This document shows, one piece after another, positions 45,408-53,636 of a stretch of DNA of 64,000 nucleotides (positions are counted from its first letter, which is position 1; each line of letters opens with the position of its first letter). The stretch is from the NCBI GenBank assembly GCA_014946745.1, contig JADCRD010000001.1, forward strand, positions 1,054,001 through 1,118,000, read 5' to 3'. The notes under the pieces are model-generated. The model made no database searches. It had not been told where the DNA came from and saw only the letters and a list, made by a program, of their open reading frames with translations. The position numbers and the translations under genes are program-made. The stretch is from Lysobacterales bacterium (GTDB lineage Bacteria > Pseudomonadota > Gammaproteobacteria > Xanthomonadales > Xanthomonadaceae).

Positions 45408-46046
45408 ATGCCCGTTCCCGCCTACCGCAAAGCGAACCCGCTCGGCGCCCTGCAGGGCGCCGCCTCGCGTTCCCCATCACGAGCGCAGCGCGGCTGCGCA
45501 CTCTTGCTGGGTCTGCTGCTGTGCACCGTGGCGTGGTCACGCACGCTGTCCGAGGTCTGGGTGAACGACGTGGTTCTGCCGGAGACGGTGCTGGTGAGCT
45601 TTCAGCAGCAGTTCGGCTATCGCCCAGCCGCGGGGCGCTACTGGTATGACCGCGCCACCGGCGCGTGGGGGCTCAGCGGACAGGGCACGGCGGGTTTCAT
45701 CCCGCCGGGTCTCCCGCTCGGCGGCGCGCTCAGGGCCGATGCCTCCAACGGCAACACCGGCATCTTCATCAACGGTCGCGAGCTTGCGCAGAGCGACGTG
45801 CAGGCCTTCGCGTCGATCGGCATCGCCGCGCAGCCGGGCCGCTGGTGGGTGGATGCGTACGGCAACGCGGGCGCCGAGGGCGGCCCCGCCCTGTTCAACG
45901 TGTACGCGCTCGCGCGCCAAAGCGGCGGCGACAGCCTGTACCGGAAGTCCGGTGACGGCAGCTCGCTGTGGCTGGGGTCCGACGGCTCGCTGTCCTACCA
46001 CGGCAAGGTCGGCGACCGTTCGTTCGACTACCACATTGGCGACTGA
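45408..46046 (+). CDS. Small exported protein of unknown function
   Basis: The product has 212 residues. A long basic N-terminus leads to a hydrophobic segment (about 28-44), which is a signal peptide. The mature part is rich in Gly, aromatic and charged residues with patterns such as R-Y-W-Y-D-R-A-T-G-A-W-G and T-G-I-F-I-N-G-R-E-L. It has no motif of a known enzyme. GAAGGAG lies 6 bases before the ATG. It follows the 910-residue exported protein by 86 bp and may be cotranscribed with it. Confidence 0.75.
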   Translation: MPVPAYRKANPLGALQGAASRSPSRAQRGCALLLGLLLCTVAWSRTLSEVWVNDVVLPETVLVSFQQQFGYRPAAGRYWYDRATGAWGLSGQGTAGFIPPGLPLGGALRADASNGNTGIFINGRELAQSDVQAFASIGIAAQPGRWWVDAYGNAGAEGGPALFNVYALARQSGGDSLYRKSGDGSSLWLGSDGSLSYHGKVGDRSFDYHIGD

Positions 46047-46260
46047 GCGCCGGCGCAACAGCCATCCGCCGGCCGGGGCCGCCGCTGCTCGCTCGTGGCG
46101 GCGGCGCGACGGCGTCAGCAGGCTTCAGCTGCGACGAGCCATGCGCCGCGCCGCCACGCAAGGCCGCGCGTGGCGGCGCGGGTGCTGTCATCGGCTGCAC
46201 TGGCGCCGGAACGCGTGGCACCGAAGCGTCGAGAGCGCATCGCGCGAGTCTGCCGCCGCG

Positions 46261-49200
46261 TCAGCGCGCGTGAGCGCGTGATTCGAGTGCGAAGCCGGCC
46301 CAGTAGAAGGGCTGTCCGGCCTGCTCGGGCAGGGCCGAGGCGAAGCCGAGCCAGCGCGCGAGCGACTCCATCCAGCCTGCCTGGCGCGCGCGCTGCAGCC
46401 ACGCGCGCTGCGCCTGGGCCATGGCCTCTTCGCTGGAATCGCCGTGCAGGCGTCGCTCGTGGAAGTGCCGCATCAGCTGCGCGGTGGGGCGGTCGGCGAC
46501 TCGCCAGAGCGTGCCCATCACCTCCTCGGCGCCTGCGGCATGAAAGGCGCGCATCAGGCCCAGCAGCCCCTCGCCGCCGGCGTCGCCGCCCAAGGCGCTG
46601 TCGCAGGCGCTCAAGACCACCAGGCCCCCGCCCAAGCGCAGCTCGGCGGCGATCTCGCGTGCGCTGAGCGCGCCGTCGTCCGTGCTGGGCGCAGACGCCC
46701 CTGCGGGGATTGCCAGCTGCAGGTACGAGGCCATCGGGTCATGCGCCACGCGTTCGCCGTGCACCGCCAGATGCAGGGTGTTGACGGCCTGCTGCTGCAG
46801 GGCGCGACGCAGTTCCGCCTCGGTGGCGCGCTGGTCCAGTAGCAGGGTCGCGCGGGCGCCGTACAGATCCGCCAGCGCCAGCACTTCATCGCGTGCGCCC
46901 GGCAGCACAGGCGGCGGCGTCGAGCCAGCGGCACGCACCGTGCCCCCCAGGCTCGCCGCCAGGCCGATGACGGCGTCCCCATCGGAGGTTTTCTCCACCT
47001 CCGCATGCGCGAGTGCGTAGGCTTCGGGCGAAACCGTCTGCGACAGGCTGACCCGCTCGATCAGCCACGTGGGCTCTGTGGCGTCCGCAGTGGCAAGCGC
47101 CGCCCACGGCAGCGAGCGCAGCACATCGTCAGGGCTGATCAGCCAGCGCGTGCTGCCCTGCAGCGCCGGCTGCAGCGGGGCCAGCAGGTCGCGATACAGG
47201 GCGTGCGACTGGGCGACGAAGGCGCGCAGTCCGGCTGCGCCGAGATCGCCGCGCGAGGCCAGCACGCGCAGCGCTTCGATGCGTTCCGCAAGCGCGCCGC
47301 GCGCGATGGGAATGAACTGCAGCGAAGGTGCAGCGTGCCCGGCCCGATGCACCCAGGCGACCACGCCGGTGTCGGCGACCACGAAGGACAGCAGGGCCTG
47401 CTCGGGGGCAAGTCGATCCGCCGGCCGCGGGCCGGGTGCCGACGCGGCAGGCGTGGGCGCTTCTGCGGCGGGTGTCTGCGCGAACCGCCGCAGCGCCGCC
47501 TGCCGATAGCGCCGCTCGGCTTCCAGCGCCGCCCCGGCCTCGCCCTGCTGCACGTGCAGCAGCAGGGGTTCGACATAGATTGCGCGGTACTGGGCCGCCC
47601 AGCGGGCGCGGACGTCTTCGTCGCCGCCCACCCGCGCCCGGTGGGCTTCAAGCGCTTGCTGCGCCTGGGCGTAGGCGGACAGCGCCGCGTCGCGCTCGCC
47701 CGCGGCGGCGTGCAGGCGGGCGCGCAGCAGCTGGGCGATTGCCAGCGCTTGACCGTCGACCTGGGCCTCGCGATAGAGCGCGAGGACCGCGTCCGCCTCG
47801 CGCGCCGCGGCCAAGGGGCGACCAGCGGCACGCTCCGCTTCGGCCAGCGCCACGCGGGCCTCGGCGATGGCCAGGGCGTTGCCGCGCTGGAGCCGGAATT
47901 CCAGCGCCCGCGCGGCATCGCTGCGGGCGTCGTCCAGCCGCCCCACGAGGCGCAGGCTGCCGCTGCGGAACAGGCGGGCATCCGCCTCCAGCTGGGTCGA
48001 GCGCAGCGGGTGCGCGTCGGGCAGGGCGGCGTAGCGAGTCAGCACTGTGTCGGCGTCCTCGATGGCGGCCGCCGGCAGGCCCAGCCGCTCCTTGGCGAGG
48101 GCCCGCTGCAGACGGGTGCTCAGGGCCTCATAGCTGGTGGCGTCAATGGCCTCGGCGGTGCGCAGGGCCGCCTCGAACACCGCCAGGGCTTCCGCGCTGG
48201 CGCCCCGGCGCAGCAGCACTTCGCCGAGCCCGGTCTGTGCCTGCTGCAGGGCGAGCGTGCCGGGCGCGGACGCGGTCAAGGCCCGCTCGGACGTGCGTGC
48301 GAAGGCTTCGGCGCGGGCGTAGTCGCGCCGGGTGAAGGCGATCAGGTGGGCATTGAAGGCCGCCCCGCCCAGCAGGCTGCTGCCGGGCGCGCGGCGCTCC
48401 AGCGCGGCGATCAGCTGCTCGAACCCCGGCAGCGCTTCGGGCCGCCCTTCGATGCCGTCCAGGGTCAGGCGGCGCAGGTGGGCTTCGGCCCAGTCCGCGG
48501 TGTCGGCGGCCACGCTCAGCAGCGTGGCTTCGGCGCCCTCGAGCAGACGCCGCGCCTCCGCGCGCTGGCCCTGCCGCAGCGCGATCAGGCCGGACAGGCT
48601 CTGCGCCTGCGCGATGAGGCGCGCCGACGGCGCCAGCGCCCGCAACTCGGCAAGGTCCGCTTCAGCCCCGGGGTGATCGCGCAGCGCCGCGCGCACCCGC
48701 GCCCGCAGCAGCAGGGCCTGCGCGCGCAGCGCCGGCGGCGCCCCGGCCTGCGCTGCCAGCAGACGCTCAGCGAACGCGCGGGCGATCTGCCGGTCCGGCC
48801 AGCGCTCGAACTGCTGCAGATGGGTCTGCAGCAGCGGCCCTGCCAGGGCGGGCGCGGCTGCCAGCGCCTGCTGCAGATCGGCCTGTGCGTCGGCAAAACG
48901 CTGCGACTTCAGCGCGTGACGCGCTTTCAGTGCCAGCGCTTCAGCGCGCACTGCCTCACTGGTCGTGGCAGCGACCAGTTCGGAGAGCGCGGCTTCGGCC
49001 GCCGGGCCCTCGCCCAGCAGCGCGTCCAGCGAGGCGTGCTGCAGCGCGCTGACAGGCAGAGTGATCAGCCCGGGCGTGAGCGCAGCGGCCGGCAGCGTGG
49101 CGCTCTCGCCGTCGCGAAGGCGGGTCAGCGGGACTGCGACGTTCGCGGCCTCGGCGGATGCGCGCAGCAGTGCGTCGAGGGATTCACTGCCGTCCGCGAG

Positions 49201-49338
49201 CTGCAGGCGATCGCCTCGCGCAAGGTCGATGCCAGGGGGCAGCGCCCCCGGCGGCAGCTCGATGACGATGCGGTCCGCATGGCAGACCCCGCTCAGTGCG
49301 AGCGCAAGCCAAAGCAGGCGGCGCGCCGGGCGCTTCAT
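46261..49338 (-). CDS. Exported TPR-CHAT protein (caspase-like protease domain)
   Basis: The product has 1025 residues. Residues 1-21 are a signal peptide (R-R-L-L-W-L-A-L-A-L-S-G-V-C-H-A). A short beta domain follows (about 22-90), then a long TPR-like solenoid (about 110-690) built from Ala-rich helix pairs. The C-terminal CHAT domain (about 735-1020) has the putative catalytic dyad His860 in L-A-V-H-G-E and Cys912 in L-S-A-C-D-S-A. CHAT domains are caspase relatives and in other systems cleave regulatory proteins. It is the third gene of an operon with an ECF sigma and an anti-sigma factor; its start overlaps the anti-sigma stop by ATGA. The signal peptide implies action in the periplasm. 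Confidence 0.9.
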   Translation of the reverse strand: MKRPARRLLWLALALSGVCHADRIVIELPPGALPPGIDLARGDRLQLADGSESLDALLRASAEAANVAVPLTRLRDGESATLPAAALTPGLITLPVSALQHASLDALLGEGPAAEAALSELVAATTSEAVRAEALALKARHALKSQRFADAQADLQQALAAAPALAGPLLQTHLQQFERWPDRQIARAFAERLLAAQAGAPPALRAQALLLRARVRAALRDHPGAEADLAELRALAPSARLIAQAQSLSGLIALRQGQRAEARRLLEGAEATLLSVAADTADWAEAHLRRLTLDGIEGRPEALPGFEQLIAALERRAPGSSLLGGAAFNAHLIAFTRRDYARAEAFARTSERALTASAPGTLALQQAQTGLGEVLLRRGASAEALAVFEAALRTAEAIDATSYEALSTRLQRALAKERLGLPAAAIEDADTVLTRYAALPDAHPLRSTQLEADARLFRSGSLRLVGRLDDARSDAARALEFRLQRGNALAIAEARVALAEAERAAGRPLAAAREADAVLALYREAQVDGQALAIAQLLRARLHAAAGERDAALSAYAQAQQALEAHRARVGGDEDVRARWAAQYRAIYVEPLLLHVQQGEAGAALEAERRYRQAALRRFAQTPAAEAPTPAASAPGPRPADRLAPEQALLSFVVADTGVVAWVHRAGHAAPSLQFIPIARGALAERIEALRVLASRGDLGAAGLRAFVAQSHALYRDLLAPLQPALQGSTRWLISPDDVLRSLPWAALATADATEPTWLIERVSLSQTVSPEAYALAHAEVEKTSDGDAVIGLAASLGGTVRAAGSTPPPVLPGARDEVLALADLYGARATLLLDQRATEAELRRALQQQAVNTLHLAVHGERVAHDPMASYLQLAIPAGASAPSTDDGALSAREIAAELRLGGGLVVLSACDSALGGDAGGEGLLGLMRAFHAAGAEEVMGTLWRVADRPTAQLMRHFHERRLHGDSSEEAMAQAQRAWLQRARQAGWMESLARWLGFASALPEQAGQPFYWAGFALESRAHAR

Positions 49339-49994
49339 TCGATGTGCAGCTGGAAGGGCCCCGCCACCAGCCGGCCGTCGGGCGTGCGCACCTGCCACAG
49401 CCAGGTGCCGGTTCCGAGCGTCGGCGCGGACGGCAGATCGATGCTGCAGGTCTCGCTGTAGCCCTGCCAGATCAAGGCAGCGCCTTCGTCGCGAAGCTCG
49501 ACACGCACGGGCTGCGGCGAATCGCAGCGCCAGGCCAGCTGGGCCGGGGCCGCGGACAGGCGCGCGCCGTCCAGCGGCTGCAAGGCCTCACCCGGCTGGC
49601 CGCGCAGCACGTCTTCGGCAGGTGGACGCAGGATGACGAGGCCCAGCCCCACGGAGACGAGCAGACTTGCGGCCATGGCCAAGCCGCGCAGCCCGCGTGT
49701 GCGTCGAACGATGCGGGTGTGCACGGGCGCATTCGCTTCGGCCGCGCTGCCGGCCAGCGGCTTAAGCGATGCCGCCAGCGACTCCGCCAGCGATTCGGCG
49801 TCGATCGCGAACTGCAGCGCGCGCGCGCAGTCGCCGCAGCGGGCGACCTCGGCCAGCGCCTCGTCCCGGCGCGCGGCATCGAGCTCGCCCCGGGCCAGGG
49901 CGACCAGCGTTTCCGAGTCGAGGCAGGCGTGTGCGCCGCGGGCGCTGAGCAGCGCGGCGGCTTCGGCGGGAAGCTCGGGCATGGCCTCAGTCAT
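49335..49994 (-). CDS. Membrane-bound anti-sigma factor (zf-HC2-like)
   Basis: The product has 219 residues. The N-terminal cytoplasmic domain resembles zinc-binding anti-sigma factors: Cys24, Cys53 and Cys56 occupy the usual places, but the His that normally completes the set is Glu49. A membrane helix lies at about 103-122. The periplasmic part (about 125-219) is beta-rich with two Cys and resembles an Ig-like or sensor domain. It probably holds the sigma factor encoded just upstream. It overlaps the sigma gene by 8 bases and the CHAT gene by 4. The ATG at 49994 was chosen for the overlap and family length. Confidence 0.8.
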   Translation of the reverse strand: MTEAMPELPAEAAALLSARGAHACLDSETLVALARGELDAARRDEALAEVARCGDCARALQFAIDAESLAESLAASLKPLAGSAAEANAPVHTRIVRRTRGLRGLAMAASLLVSVGLGLVILRPPAEDVLRGQPGEALQPLDGARLSAAPAQLAWRCDSPQPVRVELRDEGAALIWQGYSETCSIDLPSAPTLGTGTWLWQVRTPDGRLVAGPFQLHIE

Positions 49995-50523
49995 CGCGCA
50001 GGGCCTCGTCGGCCGCAGCCGCCAGCTGGATCTTGAGATCCTCGACGCCACGGTAGGCCAGGTTGCGCGCGGTGGCTTCGGTGATCTGCATGAGGCGCGA
50101 AATCTCCACGGTGGAAAACCCCTGCAGCAGGAGCAGGGTGGGCTGGCGTCGACGTTCGGGAAGGGCCGCCAGCGCCTGACGCAGGCGCTGCGCCCGTTCG
50201 GCCTGGGCTGCCGCGTGTTCCGGCGCCTCCGATGTGGGCGCAGGGGATTGCTCCAGCTCGGGCTCGGCGCTGTCCTCCGGCCGCGCGGCGCGTCGGCGCA
50301 GCGCGTCGATGAACACCGACGTCACGATCTTCTGCAGATAGGACGCAAGCGAGTCGATGTTTTTCTCGCCGTCCAGCGCCTTCCACAGGCGGATCCGCGC
50401 CTCCTGCACCAGTTCGTCGACGTCGAGCCCGGGCTCGCGCGCGGCGTGTCGCTGGAACAGCGCGCGCAGCCTCGGCTCGGCGGCCGCAAGCGCGCGCTCG
50501 ATGGAGGAGGGCAGGGCAGGCAT
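49987..50523 (-). CDS. ECF-type RNA polymerase sigma factor
   Basis: The product has 178 residues. Region 2 covers about 12-80 (D-V-D-E-L-V-Q-E-A-R-I-R-L-W-K-A) and region 4 about 120-170 (L-A-A-L-P-E-R-R-R-Q-P with G-F-S-T-V-E-I-S-R-L-M as the helix-turn-helix). A Glu/Pro-rich linker of about 30 residues joins them. There is no extra domain. The ATG at 50523 was chosen because the upstream frame has no family resemblance. It heads the operon sigma, anti-sigma, CHAT and is divergent from the exported protein at 50706. Confidence 0.9.
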   Translation of the reverse strand: MPALPSSIERALAAAEPRLRALFQRHAAREPGLDVDELVQEARIRLWKALDGEKNIDSLASYLQKIVTSVFIDALRRRAARPEDSAEPELEQSPAPTSEAPEHAAAQAERAQRLRQALAALPERRRQPTLLLLQGFSTVEISRLMQITEATARNLAYRGVEDLKIQLAAAADEALRDD

Positions 50524-50705
50524 AGCGCCGAGTCTGCCCAATCCGGTGGTGGACGCGCCAGCCACTGCGGTGGCCCTCGCATTGCAGTGCAAGCGAGCGG
50601 GCGGCTCGCCGGCCGACGCCCTCGGTCGCGCCACGGCGGTGAGAAAACCCCGATGGCGGCTGCGTCTGTTGTGGCACGCACGCAGACCTCGAGGCCACGC
50701 TCCGC

Positions 50706-53636
50706 ATGTCCAGTTCACGCTTGAAATCCGCCTGCACGTCGGCGCCTTCCGCAGGGGCCGCCCTCGCCGCGCTCTGGGCGCTGTCGATCGGCCTGGTCCT
50801 GTCACCCTTCCTGCGAGCGGCAGAACCACCCGTCGCGCCTGTGTCCTGGGTGCCCGAGCCGGTGGCCGATGCCGGCCTGCTCGGCCTGCAGGTGGCCGCC
50901 GAATTCGGTCCCGGAGGCCAGCTGCATGCCCTCTACCTCGATGAGACGCGCCGGCCCGCAGGCCCTTACCGGCTGGTGTACGCGCGGCGCGGTCTGCTGG
51001 CCTGGCACAAGGAAACCGTCGCCGAGCTGCAGGCGCTGCCAAGCGATGGTCGCAAGGCGCTGGCGCTGGCGGTGGATGCGCAGAGGCGTCCGCACGTGGT
51101 CTGGGTCGATGCGGGCAGTTCCTTTGCGGGCGTGGCCGACGATGTGCTCGTGCATGCCGTGCGCGAGGTCTCGGGCCAGTGGACCCGGAGCGAAGTCGCG
51201 CAGGCAGCGGATGCGCCGGCGCTGGCCATCGCGCCCGATGGACGCCCGCAGATCGCCTGGCGCGACGCGCAGACACGGGCGGTGATGCTGGCGCAGCTCT
51301 CTGCCTCGGGCTGGCAGTCCGAGGCGACTTCGGCGAGCACGCCCAGGCCCTGGCTCGGTCTCGCGATCGATGTGTCCGGCCAGCCCCGCATTTTCTTCAC
51401 GGAGGGCCAGAACCCCGAGCGCGTGCAGCGCGCGCGTCGTTCGACGGCGGGGGCGTGGTCCTTCAGTCAGGTCAGTGAAGGCCTCACCGGCACCGCCATC
51501 GGCTCACTTGCTCTGGCTCAAACCGGCGGTGGTTCGCATGCCCTGGTCTACACCGAGGCGCCCGCCAACACCGCCAGCGCGGCGGTGCGGCGCCTGCTGG
51601 CGGTGCGCTATGACGTCGCCGGCGCGACCGAGTCGCGCTCGGTGCTCGAAACCTTGGCGCTGCCGGCGGGCCGATTCGACAGCTTGAACGTGGACGCCGC
51701 GGCGCTGGAGAACGATGGGCGTCTGCACGTGCTGCGCTTCCGCTACGACGCGCAGGCCAGCACCACGCGGGTGGATCTGCTGAGCCAAGGGGTGTCGGGC
51801 GCGATCAGCAGTCAGAACTACCTGCCCAACAACGCGCCCAACGGACCCAAGGCGCTGGCGGTGATGCCGACCGGCGCGCAGCTGCGGGTGCTGCAGACGC
51901 GTGTGGAAACGGGTGATATCGATGAAGTGCGTTTTGGCCCCCGCTGGCAGAGCTTCGACGCAGGGTCGCTCGACGGTTCCCCCGCTGACGGCAATGGCAT
52001 CGCGATGACCACGGATGGGCGCGGCGAACCCGAAGTGGCCTTCGTTGACAACGGTGTGCTGTGGCTGCGCCGCTGGAGCGACGGCCAGCCGGTCGATCTC
52101 GATCTGGCCGGCGTGGTGCGCGTGCCGGACATGTCGCTGGGCGCCGGGCCGGATGTGCAGCGCACGCTCGCCTATCTCGAGGATGCGCCGGCCCAGCCAA
52201 GCCGCCTGCATCTGCTGACCCGCGAGCAGCCCGGCCAATGGCAGACGCTGGCGCTGGGCGAGGCGGCGCATCCGCGCGCCTTCCATTTCCAGAACAATGC
52301 CCGGCTCGTGCTGTTCCGCAGTTTGGTCTCGGGCCGCATTCGCGCCTGGAGCCGGACTCCGGACGGAGCGACCCAGCTGCTCGATCATCCGGGCGGCAGC
52401 TTCGGGCCAGGGACGGGCATCGGCCTGTCCGCGGAGGCCTGGCATGACCCGCAATCCGGCGACACCCTCGTCTACATCGGCTATTTCGATCCGGGCCAAG
52501 GCGCGCTGCGCGTGGTGCGCCTGCGCAGCGAGGGCGGCGCCTGGCGATTCGAGCGCGATGAAATCGCGGTCGACGGTGCATTGCAGCCCAGCCCCGTGTC
52601 GGACATTGCGATCGACCTGCGCGCCGAGCCCCAGCTGCAGTGGACGCATGCGGTGGCCGGTGGCACCCAGCTGCGGCGCAGCGCCCTGCGCGGGCAGGCC
52701 TGGACCGAAGTCAACAACGACCTGTTCACGGTGTCCGCCGAGGTCGTCGAGCTTGAGCTCGGCTTTCGCGACGGCTTGAGCTCGCAGGCGCGGCTGGTGT
52801 GGATCGAGCGCCGCCCGAACGCAGAGGAACACCTGCGCGTGCGCACCCGCAACGATCTCGTCTCCTCACCGGTGGTCGAGGGGTTCGGCGCGCTGCCTTC
52901 GGGCGGCTGCCTTGCCTGCAATCCGCCGCAGCAGCGCCGCTTCGCCTACTCGGCTCTCGGCGACGAGCGCCTGCTGTGGCGGGACGCCGGGTCGGAGGGG
53001 CGCGGCTTGCGCATGGCGCGACTCTTCAGCACGGGCTTATCGACGCCGCCGCCGATCGACTCGCCGATCCGGGATATGCAAGCGGATCCTCGGGGTAACC
53101 GGTTCGCCGCGCTATGGCAGAGCATTTTGTGTTGTCGCTGCAATCCCTGGGGCTGCGAAGGCGAAAACGGGTGGTGCCAGCGAAACGGCGGGGGCTTGGG
53201 GACGCGCGGTAGCGAGACCCCGCTCAACGATCGGTTGCGCAACCACTTCGCTCAGTCGGAAGCCGGTCGCTACTACCTCGATCTCTGGCGCCTGCATGGG
53301 CCCGAGGTCATCGCGCTGACCCTGCGCAGCCCGCAGCGCATGTACCAGCGCATGCGCACCTACAATGACTTTCTCCCCGGACTGCAAGCTCTGGTCGAAG
53401 GACGTGGTCACGAATACCGCATGGACACGCGCATGGTCACTGCCGCGCGTGAGGTCTGGCTGGGCTGGGCCGAAGACGGTAGCCCCGCCCTGCGTCAGCG
53501 GGTGCAGAGTGAACTGGTGCGGCTCAACCAGATGAACGGCTTCATTGGCCGCGACTTTGCAAGCTGGTTCGACAGTTTGACGCCGGGGCCCGAGGTGCCG
53601 TTGTTCATGGATGGTTTCGAGGATCTGCCGCGATGA
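50706..53636 (+). CDS. Large exported beta-propeller-like protein with GFE-type C-terminal tail
   Basis: The product has 976 residues. Residues 1-39 are a signal peptide. From about 45 to 780 there are repeated short units such as P-H-V-V-W-V-D-A, P-Q-I-A-W-R-D-A, P-R-I-F-F-T-E-G and P-E-V-A-F-V-D-N, the spacing of which fits beta-propeller blades. A Cys-rich stretch lies at about 816-830 (C-C-R-C-N-P-W-G-C and G-W-C). A helical region follows, and the end is P-L-F-M-D-G-F-E-D. It starts 182 bp from the sigma factor gene in the opposite direction and may be its target. The role is unknown. Confidence 0.8.
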   Translation: MSSSRLKSACTSAPSAGAALAALWALSIGLVLSPFLRAAEPPVAPVSWVPEPVADAGLLGLQVAAEFGPGGQLHALYLDETRRPAGPYRLVYARRGLLAWHKETVAELQALPSDGRKALALAVDAQRRPHVVWVDAGSSFAGVADDVLVHAVREVSGQWTRSEVAQAADAPALAIAPDGRPQIAWRDAQTRAVMLAQLSASGWQSEATSASTPRPWLGLAIDVSGQPRIFFTEGQNPERVQRARRSTAGAWSFSQVSEGLTGTAIGSLALAQTGGGSHALVYTEAPANTASAAVRRLLAVRYDVAGATESRSVLETLALPAGRFDSLNVDAAALENDGRLHVLRFRYDAQASTTRVDLLSQGVSGAISSQNYLPNNAPNGPKALAVMPTGAQLRVLQTRVETGDIDEVRFGPRWQSFDAGSLDGSPADGNGIAMTTDGRGEPEVAFVDNGVLWLRRWSDGQPVDLDLAGVVRVPDMSLGAGPDVQRTLAYLEDAPAQPSRLHLLTREQPGQWQTLALGEAAHPRAFHFQNNARLVLFRSLVSGRIRAWSRTPDGATQLLDHPGGSFGPGTGIGLSAEAWHDPQSGDTLVYIGYFDPGQGALRVVRLRSEGGAWRFERDEIAVDGALQPSPVSDIAIDLRAEPQLQWTHAVAGGTQLRRSALRGQAWTEVNNDLFTVSAEVVELELGFRDGLSSQARLVWIERRPNAEEHLRVRTRNDLVSSPVVEGFGALPSGGCLACNPPQQRRFAYSALGDERLLWRDAGSEGRGLRMARLFSTGLSTPPPIDSPIRDMQADPRGNRFAALWQSILCCRCNPWGCEGENGWCQRNGGGLGTRGSETPLNDRLRNHFAQSEAGRYYLDLWRLHGPEVIALTLRSPQRMYQRMRTYNDFLPGLQALVEGRGHEYRMDTRMVTAAREVWLGWAEDGSPALRQRVQSELVRLNQMNGFIGRDFASWFDSLTPGPEVPLFMDGFEDLPR

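Noticed and set aside
42547-45540. 997-codon minus-strand frame
   Set aside because: Shadow of the exported 910-residue gene, which has a signal peptide on the plus strand.
47005-49461. 818-codon plus-strand frame opposite the CHAT gene
   Set aside because: Arg/Gln/Gly-rich with no domains; the CHAT and TPR motifs are on the other strand.
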